11,125 nucleotides of DNA from Pseudomonadota bacterium (GTDB lineage Bacteria > Pseudomonadota > Alphaproteobacteria > Rhodospirillales > 2-02-FULL-58-16), in assembly GCA_022572335.1 (NCBI GenBank), contig JACZWD010000072.1, forward strand, positions 1 through 11,125. Direction: 5' to 3'. This document shows, in pieces, positions 6,284 through 11,125 of the stretch. Below the pieces are notes generated by a model that worked only from the letters and a program-made list of their open reading frames with translations, was not told the DNA's origin and did no database searches. The position numbers and the translations under genes are program-made. The first letter of the stretch is position 1. Every line of letters begins with the position of its first letter.

Positions 6284-6561
6284 AGTACTCCCTTCTCGGC
6301 GAAATCCTGCACCAACTTCTTCACGTCGTCCATGATGACGTCGCGCGGCGCGTCGAACTTGCCGGCCAGGGCGTCGACGATGGCGCCGATGGTGGCGACG
6401 CCGTCGCAGCGCCGGAGGATTTCCAGGGCGATCTCGTCGGGCAGGAACAGGCGCTCGGGCGCCAGGATCGTCCACCGCTCCCGTTTCTTGTCGAACCTGA
6501 GCTTCATGTGGGGCTGGAACCGCGGCACCGAGCCCTCGTCGATGGCGACGCCGGCGTTCAT
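6265..6561 (-). CDS. pqqD: PQQ biosynthesis peptide chaperone PqqD
   Basis: A 98-aa PqqD, the small chaperone that binds PqqA and presents it to PqqE. Family features include PRFQPHMKLRFDKKRERW near the start, LAPERLFLPDEIALEIL in the middle and a C-terminal DDVKKLVQDFAEKGVL helix. The ATG at 6561 overlaps the pqqC stop by ATGA. The last five codons (TAT ACC AAG GAG CGC) and the TGA belong to the inverted repeat of the palindromic element, so the natural C-terminus has been replaced by YTKER. The core domain is complete, so it is probably still functional. Confidence 0.93.
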   Translation of the reverse strand: MNAGVAIDEGSVPRFQPHMKLRFDKKRERWTILAPERLFLPDEIALEILRRCDGVATIGAIVDALAGKFDAPRDVIMDDVKKLVQDFAEKGVLYTKER

Positions 6562-7295
6562 GGGTCTTTCCCCGGCACGAAGGCGCCCGGCGGGATGTGG
6601 CCGGGCTCGACGTAGGCGGCGTACAGGGCGTCGAGCTGCGCCCACAGCATGTCGGTCTTGAAGATGAGCGCGTCGATGACGCCCTGCTGCTGCTCCGGCG
6701 TCCGCGCCTCGCGCCGGACGTAGTCGAGGCCGAACTTCACGTCCTTGGGCGCCTCCTCCAGGCGCTTGTTGAAGTACGCCATGGTCTTCTCGTTGGCGAA
6801 GTCGTAGTGCTCGAGCAGGCCGGCGATCCTTTCGCGGTGGATGGCGGGGGCGAACAGTTCCGTCAGCGACGAGGCCACGGCCTCGACCAGGGGCCGTTCG
6901 CGCACGAACCGCACATAGGCGTCGACGGCGAACCGGGTCGCCGCCAGCACGCCGGCCGTCGACATCACGTAGGCCCGGTCCAGCCCGACGCCCTCGGCGA
7001 GCACCAGCCAGCGCTCGATGCCGCCGTCTCCGGGGCCGGAGCCGTCGTGGTCGACAATGCGCCCGCGCCATTCCCGCCGCAGCGCCGGGTCCTCGACGCG
7101 CGATATCAGCGCCGCGTCCTTCATCGGGATGCGGCTCTGGTAGTAATACCGGTTCAGCACCCAGGCCTGCACCTGTCCCTTGTCCAGCCTGCCGCCGTGC
7201 AGGAGCTTGTGAAACGGGTGGCGGTCGTGGTAGCGCTCGGCGCCGATGGCGCGCAGCCGCCGCTCCAGCTCATCGGCGCTCATGGGCTGGCTCAC
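6558..7295 (-). CDS. pqqC: Pyrroloquinoline-quinone synthase PqqC
   Basis: A 245-aa oxidase that carries out the last step, cofactor-free ring closure and oxidation to PQQ. Characteristic sequence includes HPFHKLLHGG, VLNRYYYQSRIPMKDA, RIVDHDG and FANEKTMAYFNKRL, and the length is usual for the family. The GTG at 7295 is supported by GGAG eight bases upstream and by a GTGA overlap with the pqqB stop; an ATG four codons later is the alternative. It is translationally coupled to pqqB before it and pqqD after it. Confidence 0.96.
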   Translation of the reverse strand: MSQPMSADELERRLRAIGAERYHDRHPFHKLLHGGRLDKGQVQAWVLNRYYYQSRIPMKDAALISRVEDPALRREWRGRIVDHDGSGPGDGGIERWLVLAEGVGLDRAYVMSTAGVLAATRFAVDAYVRFVRERPLVEAVASSLTELFAPAIHRERIAGLLEHYDFANEKTMAYFNKRLEEAPKDVKFGLDYVRREARTPEQQQGVIDALIFKTDMLWAQLDALYAAYVEPGHIPPGAFVPGKDP

Positions 7296-8224
7296 AGGCT
7301 AAACTCCATGCCGTCGAAGGCGACGTCCCAGTCCGCCGCCCGGATGGCGTCACGCTCGGGCGAATCGTCGAGCAACGCGGGGTTCGAGTTGTTGATGTGG
7401 ATGAACACCTTGCGCTCCACCCCCAGGTCCTCGAAGGCGGCCATGGATCCGTCCGCACCCGACATGCTCATATGCCCCATGCGCCGGCCGGTTTTCACGC
7501 CGAGGCCGGCGTCGGTCATCTCGTCGTCGTGCCAAAGGGTGCCGTCGAACAGGACCAGCGGCGCCCCTTTGATGCGCGCCGCCAGGTCCTTGGGCATCGC
7601 CGCGCATCCCGGAACGTAGAAGAAATACGCGCCCGTCCCGGGCGCGGTCACGCGGAGCCCCACCGTATCTTCCGGCCTGGTGCCGAAGTTGGGGCCGGCG
7701 CCCGCGTCCTCCAGATAGAGCGCCACCTTGCCGGGGACCGCGAAGGGCTCCACCGACAGGCCCGCCGCTTCGCCGTCGGCGGTGGTCAGATCGAAGGGCG
7801 TGCCCAGCTCGATCTCCCGGCGCCGCACCAGGTCCGGGTTCAACACCCTGAATATGCTGTTCCCGTCCAGGATCGCCAGCACCCTGGCGGTGGCGTAGAC
7901 GACCAGGGGGGAGCTTTCGCGAAGGGTCAGAAGGCCGGCCACGTGGTCGATGTCGCCGTTGGTCAGCACGACCCCGGAAACGGGGCTGTGGCGAAGGCCG
8001 TCCCTGGGGTGAAGGAGGGGATTGGCGTTGATCTGCTGGCGCAGGTCCGGCGAGGCGTTGAGCAGGAACCAGTGACGGTCGTCGGCGCTGACGGCCAGCG
8101 ACGACTGGGTGCGCGCCACGGCGCCGGGCTCTCCCGCCCGGGCGCGCCGGCAGGCCTCGCAGTTGCAGTTCCACTGGGGGAAACCGCCGCCGGCGGCGGA
8201 TCCTAATACCAGTACGTGCAGCAC
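7292..8224 (-). CDS. pqqB: PQQ biosynthesis protein PqqB
   Basis: A 310-aa metallo-beta-lactamase-fold protein, known in the pathway as an iron-dependent oxygenase acting on the released Glu-Tyr product. Visible motifs: LGSAAGGGFPQWNCNC near the start, with its cysteines, NASPDLRQQI, TNGDIDHVAGLL, and C-terminal GRRMGHMSMSG and HINNSNP. The GTG at 8224 is chosen because family homology begins with LHVLVLGSAAGG right after it. An in-frame GTG at 8272 would add 16 residues without homology. Neither has a strong ribosome-binding site. pqqA lies 121 bases upstream and pqqC overlaps downstream. Confidence 0.95.
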   Translation of the reverse strand: MLHVLVLGSAAGGGFPQWNCNCEACRRARAGEPGAVARTQSSLAVSADDRHWFLLNASPDLRQQINANPLLHPRDGLRHSPVSGVVLTNGDIDHVAGLLTLRESSPLVVYATARVLAILDGNSIFRVLNPDLVRRREIELGTPFDLTTADGEAAGLSVEPFAVPGKVALYLEDAGAGPNFGTRPEDTVGLRVTAPGTGAYFFYVPGCAAMPKDLAARIKGAPLVLFDGTLWHDDEMTDAGLGVKTGRRMGHMSMSGADGSMAAFEDLGVERKVFIHINNSNPALLDDSPERDAIRAADWDVAFDGMEFSL

Positions 8225-8301
8225 TGTGCCATCAGTCCGGGAAAATGACGCCGGCACCCGGCCCCGGAACACGACAAGGGCGCCAGAGAGACCCCGACAC
8301 C

Positions 8302-8315
8302 CGGCCCAAGGGCCG
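8302..8315 (-). other. Small stem-loop between pqqA and pqqB
   Basis: CGGCCC and GGGCCG face each other across two bases, a compact hairpin in the pqqA-pqqB gap. No T tract follows. Such hairpins often stabilise or attenuate pqqA-rich transcripts; that role is inference here. Confidence 0.3.
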
Positions 8316-8345
8316 CCGCCGACGGCAAGAAGATTTCGTTAGCGC

Positions 8346-8423
8346 TTACAGCTCGGCGCAAGCGTAACAGTTGATCTCCATACCGACGGCAATCTCGATG
8401 ACTTTCGGTGACTTCCAGGCCAT
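8346..8423 (-). CDS. pqqA: PQQ precursor peptide PqqA
   Basis: A 25-aa peptide starting MAWKSPKVIEIAVGMEI and ending NCYACAEL. The conserved Glu16 and Tyr20, spaced Glu-x3-Tyr, are the two residues PqqE joins and from which the whole PQQ skeleton is built. The ATG at 8423 has a strong G-rich ribosome-binding site (GGGAGGGGG at 8428-8436). It is the first gene of pqqABCDE, 121 bases before pqqB, and its position and WKxPxVxEIxxGMEI pattern match known alphaproteobacterial PqqA. Confidence 0.96.
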   Translation of the reverse strand: MAWKSPKVIEIAVGMEINCYACAEL

Positions 8424-8467
8424 GGTGCCCCCTCCCGGTTTGTTAACCAAAATTACGGTCTTTTTCC

Positions 8468-8496
8468 AATATCCGGAGTTCGGCGAACGGAATCAA
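8468..8496 (-). promoter_or_regulatory. Candidate promoter of the pqq operon
   Basis: On the minus strand, TTGATT (8491-8496), a 17-base spacer and GATATT (8468-8473) are each four of six to consensus. Transcription would start about 38 bases before pqqA, just past the terminator at 8507-8531. Weak by sequence, but well placed. Confidence 0.3.
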
Positions 8497-8506
8497 GCCA
8501 ATTTCG

Positions 8507-8531
8507 AAAAGGCCCCCCTGATACCAGGGGG
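8507..8531 (-). terminator. Rho-independent terminator after the FkbM gene
   Basis: On the minus strand, CCCCCTG and CAGGGGG form a perfect 7-bp stem with loop GTAT, followed by GCC and TTTT. It lies about 30 bases past the FkbM stop and insulates that gene from pqqA. It overlaps the degenerate repeat end at 8521-8554. Confidence 0.7.
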
Positions 8532-8554
8532 CGCTGGTCATAACCCAAAGGAGA
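8521..8554. repeat. Degenerate single end of the palindromic repeat family
   Basis: The first 21 bases, ATACCAGGGGGCGCTGGTCAT, match the repeat terminus at 18 positions (the repeat reads ATACCAAGGAGCGCTGATCAT). The similarity continues through AACCCAAAGGAGA against GACCCATAGAGA with one gap. No second inverted end or core is seen nearby, so it is a solo relic or a related element. Confidence 0.6.
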
Positions 8555-8561
8555 CACTAGC

Positions 8562-9407
8562 TCAGATGGATTGGTCGAGAACGCGGACCGGCGGCGCTTC
8601 ACGTAGTCGTGCTGCCACGGTTACCTCATCTCTTACGAACAGCGCGTTCGAAGACGGGTAGTCGGTGGGCTCACTCAATAGCGCCCGCTGGTAAGGGTCG
8701 TAATACACTCTCCGGAATCCATGCCGGTCGAGTGTCTTGCCAAGGAATTCAGAGACACTCTCAGCCTGTATGGCGAATAGCGATTTTTTGGAAAGACTGG
8801 CATCGGCCCCTTTCAAAACTTCGTCTTCGTAGCCCTCGACATCCAGCTTCATCATCGTGGGCGCGCGTCCATCAAGAATTTCGTCAAGTCGCCTCTGCCG
8901 GACGATCCTTACATTCCGGTCGCCTGGGTCTGCAACCCGGTTCATCGTGTCACGTCCAATGGTAAACGCGACATCTGTTGTATTTGGGCCCAGCGCCACC
9001 TCATGGATCGTCGCCAGTTGGCCTATCCCATTGATTTCAATGTTTCTTCCAAGACGTTTTGTGGTTTCGGGATCGGGCTCGAAGGCCCATGTTCGAGCCC
9101 CACACACACCGGATGCCAGAACTGTGTAGCTTCCGACATTGGCGCCGACATCTAAAAACAGATCATCGGGTCTCAAAAAATGGAGTACGAAAAGCATGTC
9201 TGCGAATTCGTGAATACCAACGTAAATATTCCCCGTGGCGCCCTTCATGCCGTGCCGGACAGCCAGCTTTGTTCCGCCGATCCAGGGAACAATGAACTCA
9301 TCGCCCAGACGGCTTTTGATTTGCCAAACGATGAACCTCAGTAACGCCTTTACCTTCGATTTCCGCGTCAGTGGATGGGAATAAAGAAAGCGAATGATAT
9401 TCAACAC
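8562..9407 (-). CDS. FkbM-family SAM-dependent methyltransferase
   Basis: A Rossmann-fold methyltransferase. The SAM-binding motif DVGANVGSYTVLA, the acidic strand end AFEPDPET, and the FkbM hallmark MKLDVEGYEDEVLKG are present; the N-terminal GMKGATGNIYVGIHEFADM block is typical of the alphaproteobacterial subgroup. Such enzymes O-methylate sugars or natural products, often in surface glycans; the substrate here is unknown. The GTG at 9407 begins VLNIIRFLYSHPLTR, where I expect the family to start, with GGAG 11 bases upstream. A longer in-frame GTG start at 9524 gives 320 aa. The gene is visibly less GC-rich than the pqq genes next to it, suggesting separate acquisition. Confidence 0.9.
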   Translation of the reverse strand: MLNIIRFLYSHPLTRKSKVKALLRFIVWQIKSRLGDEFIVPWIGGTKLAVRHGMKGATGNIYVGIHEFADMLFVLHFLRPDDLFLDVGANVGSYTVLASGVCGARTWAFEPDPETTKRLGRNIEINGIGQLATIHEVALGPNTTDVAFTIGRDTMNRVADPGDRNVRIVRQRRLDEILDGRAPTMMKLDVEGYEDEVLKGADASLSKKSLFAIQAESVSEFLGKTLDRHGFRRVYYDPYQRALLSEPTDYPSSNALFVRDEVTVAARLREAPPVRVLDQSI

Positions 9408-9569
9408 GGGAAGGCAGTCTCCATCGATGGACTTGTAATTCGCCACATACCAAGAACGAATGATCCTATAACGTGTCGCGCGCCAAGTCTGCCACCGCGC
9501 ACCGAAAGGTCCGTTGTCGGCCACGGGCGGAAGCGCCCGAATGCGCGGATTCGTGACCGGTGTTGGCTC

Positions 9570-9701
9570 TCATACCGACATCGGCGCCCCGCCGCTGACC
9601 CATCTCTCGTTTATGAGGGACACGACCTGGCCGTCAAAGAGCAGCGCCGGGTGCGGCCATGGATGATTTCCGCGGACCCGTCCGTGGAAAGGTATGACCA
9701 T
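9570..9701 (-). CDS. Possible 43-aa small protein
   Basis: A short frame starting MVIPFHGRVRGNHPWPHPAL and ending SGGAPMSV. The ATG at 9701 has AAGGA four bases upstream, and it follows the carbinolamine dehydratase stop by 54 bases on the same strand, so it could be co-transcribed. No family is recognised. It is the only coding candidate I see in the 348 bases between 9408 and 9755. It could equally be chance; conservation in relatives would decide. Confidence 0.35.
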   Translation of the reverse strand: MVIPFHGRVRGNHPWPHPALLFDGQVVSLINERWVSGGAPMSV

Positions 9702-9755
9702 CTCGTCCTTTCCCCCCGAGACCGCCGTTCCGGACAGGAAAACCGATCGGTCGTA

Positions 9756-10133
9756 TCAGTCGTATTTGATATAGGCGAAGCGCTGGTCACCGGGCGTGCC
9801 TTCGAGCGCGCCGCCCTCGGCTCCGGGCTGCCATTGCACCACGTCTTCGATCTTCTTCGCCAGATCGAAGTCCTTGTCGGTTATGCCCTTGGCGGCGTGG
9901 TTCATGAGCCGGACCTCGACCCAGTCATACGACGCGGCAATATCCGGATGATGCCAGGCGGCTTCGGCCAGATGGCCAACCGTGTTGATGACCATCAACG
10001 TGCCTTTCCAGCTGTTGGTCTTGTACTTGCGCCGTATCCACCCCTTCTCCAGGCACCACTTGGGCAGGTCCTTCCCCAGGCGCTCCTCGACCTCGGTGTC
10101 GGTGTAGGTTTTCTCTTTGGCTTGGGTGTCCAT
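9756..10133 (-). CDS. 4a-hydroxytetrahydrobiopterin dehydratase (pterin-4a-carbinolamine dehydratase)
   Basis: A 125-aa PCD/DCoH-family protein that dehydrates 4a-hydroxytetrahydropterin during cofactor recycling for aromatic amino acid hydroxylases; distant members have other roles. The conserved segment is visible: HLAEAAWHHPDI (Glu57, His61, His62, Pro63), SYDWVEVRL, then His79 and GITDKDFDLAKKIE. The usual Thr-His before GlyT reads Asn78-His79. The N- and C-terminal tails are slightly longer than in compact members. The ATG at 10133 has no clear ribosome-binding site, but an extended -10 promoter lies about 80 bases upstream. It is downstream of folB on the same strand but 257 bases away, so it probably has its own promoter. 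Confidence 0.9.
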   Translation of the reverse strand: MDTQAKEKTYTDTEVEERLGKDLPKWCLEKGWIRRKYKTNSWKGTLMVINTVGHLAEAAWHHPDIAASYDWVEVRLMNHAAKGITDKDFDLAKKIEDVVQWQPGAEGGALEGTPGDQRFAYIKYD

Positions 10134-10168
10134 GGGCCGAGGATTTCAACCTGGCAGGCCTGCGGTGA

Positions 10169-10182
10169 GACGCCTTTGCGTC
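10169..10182 (-). other. Small hairpin in the carbinolamine dehydratase leader
   Basis: GACGC and GCGTC pair around a four-base loop in the untranslated leader; the palindrome GCAGGCCTGC lies nearby at 10154-10163. A regulatory role is not shown. Confidence 0.25.
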
Positions 10183-10213
10183 CTGGAGTCCTGGCGCCCT
10201 CTAACAAATTAGA

Positions 10214-10222
10214 ATTATACCA
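10214..10222 (-). promoter_or_regulatory. Extended -10 promoter for the carbinolamine dehydratase gene
   Basis: On the minus strand, TGGTATAAT is a perfect extended -10 element (TGn then TATAAT). No convincing -35 is found, as is usual with extended -10 promoters. Transcription would start near 10207, giving a leader of about 70 bases. Confidence 0.5.
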
Positions 10223-10390
10223 AACGGGAGGATACCCCATTCGACGGTGACGAACAACACGGTCTCAGGGACCGCGGGCGACGCCGCGGGCGCGCCGGCG
10301 TGACCCGCCCCCGCGCCCCCACGAACGCTACCGCTTTTTTCCGGTAGACCGGGCCTTCATGAAATATCCGGGCCAAGCATGTGAATCCGG

Positions 10391-10864
10391 TTAAGGGGGG
10401 AAGGTCACCGTGCCGGGCGGGGGCTTGCCACTCCGGCCGCGCTCGATTTCCACGCCGACGCTGGCGGTATTGTCGAACACGTCGAGTTTCTCGACACGAA
10501 CGCGCACTTTGACCACGCGGCGGTCCTTCAGGCAAAGGGCGGCGATGCCCTCGGCGGCCGTTTCGACGAGATTGATGTGCCCCTTGCCGAGCAACGTCTC
10601 GATGCCGGTGACGATGTCTTCGTAGGACACCACGTTGGCGATGTCTTCATCGACCGGTGTCGGGCTTTCCTCGGCCCACAGATCGACGTTGATCCTGACG
10701 CGCTGGGGCGCATCGTGCTCGTGGGCGTGGACGCCGATACTGCACGAGACGACCAGATCGCGCACGAAAACCCGGCACAGCGACACCTTGCGCCGGGCGT
10801 TTTCCGGAGTCGTCGGCCGCTCCGCAAGTATCCGCGTCAACGTCAACCGGCCGTCCTTTCCCAT
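10391..10864 (-). CDS. folB: Dihydroneopterin aldolase FolB
   Basis: A 157-aa FolB-family enzyme that converts 7,8-dihydroneopterin to 6-hydroxymethyl-dihydropterin in folate synthesis. The four active-site positions can be read with near-family spacing: Glu49 (GVHAHE), Tyr81 (SYEDI), Glu101 (NLVETAAEGIA) and Lys126 (VEKLDVFDN). The last block, SVGVEIER, is typical. The first 28 residues precede the family domain, so a later start is possible; the ATG at 10864 has only a weak CGGAA upstream. The palindromic repeat begins 13 bases upstream. A FolB-related tetrahydromethanopterin role cannot be excluded from sequence. Confidence 0.92.
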   Translation of the reverse strand: MGKDGRLTLTRILAERPTTPENARRKVSLCRVFVRDLVVSCSIGVHAHEHDAPQRVRINVDLWAEESPTPVDEDIANVVSYEDIVTGIETLLGKGHINLVETAAEGIAALCLKDRRVVKVRVRVEKLDVFDNTASVGVEIERGRSGKPPPGTVTFPP

Positions 10865-10876
10865 GTTCCGGTGCGC

Positions 10877-11125
10877 TTATACCAAGGAGCGCTGATCATG
10901 ACCCATAGAGATCGCGTAGGCGGCTCGTCGGGTAGGAGGAAAGGTGCAGGCGATGCGGTGCATCGTCAAAACTTTTCGACGCCCTCCGACGGGCCGCCTA
11001 CGCGACCGGAACGGCGGCTTACCAAGGCTTTCGGACGGCGTCGCGCACGCTTTGCGATGCCCCGCATCGCCACAGCGCACGCTCCTAGCCGAAAACCTTG
11101 GTAAGCCGTCTCTATGGGTCATGAT
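10877..11125. repeat. Nested palindromic repeat, copy 2, upstream of folB (cut by window end)
   Basis: This aligns to 6017-6265 without gaps; 242 of 249 positions agree by direct line comparison. The last 18 bases expected of the right terminus lie past the window. It is in the same orientation as copy 1. Reading out of it toward folB the end is TTGGTATAAG, an extended -10-like sequence 12 bases before the folB ATG. Any folB promoter further upstream would have to be read through this element. Confidence 0.92.

Noticed and set aside
6017..6475. ORFs across the palindromic repeat (MTHRDGLPRF... and LYQGALIMTHRD... frames), also at 10877-11122
   Set aside because: Between the copies most substitutions change the protein, while base pairing is kept, and no ribosome-binding site or family is evident. 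They are better read as structure, not protein.
10214..10240. TTATACCAAACGGGAGGAT as another copy of the palindromic repeat end
   Set aside because: Only the first nine bases match the terminus and the rest needs gaps; it was kept as a promoter, and the similarity is only mentioned as a possibility.
10328..10360. Tiny minus-strand frame encoding a basic 10-residue peptide, and the CTACCG/CGGTAG hairpin it overlaps
   Set aside because: It has no ribosome-binding site and is too short to support. The hairpin has a homopolymer loop (T-rich on plus, A-rich on minus) but no T tail, so it is not a convincing terminator.
1..11125. CRISPR arrays, rRNA genes, transposase or integrase genes
   Set aside because: No regularly spaced direct repeats, no rRNA-like stretches, and none of the plausible reading frames shows transposase or integrase motifs.

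Overview
This is a GC-rich stretch that looks like chromosomal DNA of an alphaproteobacterium, probably Rhodospirillales-like. The basis is the codon use, a pqqABCDE operon whose PqqA has the alphaproteobacterial Glu-x3-Tyr layout, a CHCC zinc-finger gene beside polA, and an FkbM protein of the type common in that group. The genus cannot be fixed from the sequence alone.

Layout. (1) 1-645, minus strand: a 59-aa CHCC zinc-finger gene followed by the 5' part of polA, which runs off the left edge. (2) 784-2819, plus strand: an ABC-type ATPase overlapping by ATGA with a lipoprotein-like alpha/beta hydrolase. (3) 2924-3000: tRNA-Arg(CCG). (4) 3001-4723: a small accessory segment. It starts at the tRNA gene and ends in a 45-nt degenerate copy of the tRNA 3' half. 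Inside are a decayed Lys-type tRNA relic and an AT-richer minus-strand operon: an 87-aa unknown, an Xre/MbcA/ParS-type antitoxin and a RES-domain toxin. No integrase is present. (5) 8423-4865, minus strand: pqqA, pqqB, pqqC, pqqD and pqqE for pyrroloquinoline quinone. A 267-bp palindromic repeat separates pqqD from pqqE and supplies the pqqD stop codon. (6) 8562-9407: a less GC-rich FkbM-family methyltransferase gene ending in a terminator just upstream of pqqA. (7) 9570-10864, minus strand: a dihydroneopterin aldolase (folB), a pterin-4a-carbinolamine dehydratase and a possible 43-aa ORF. (8) 10877 to the right edge: a second copy of the palindromic repeat, cut by the window end.

The pqq genes form one pathway: precursor peptide, radical-SAM cross-linking (PqqE with PqqD), PqqB, and ring closure by PqqC. 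FolB and the carbinolamine dehydratase are both pterin enzymes. The least ordinary content is the repeat family. Its outer stem and two inner arms make it almost fully self-complementary, and the seven differences between the two copies break none of the stem pairs I can draw. A degenerate single end of the same family lies at 8521-8554. The second item of note is the tRNA-bounded toxin-antitoxin segment with its tRNA fragments.
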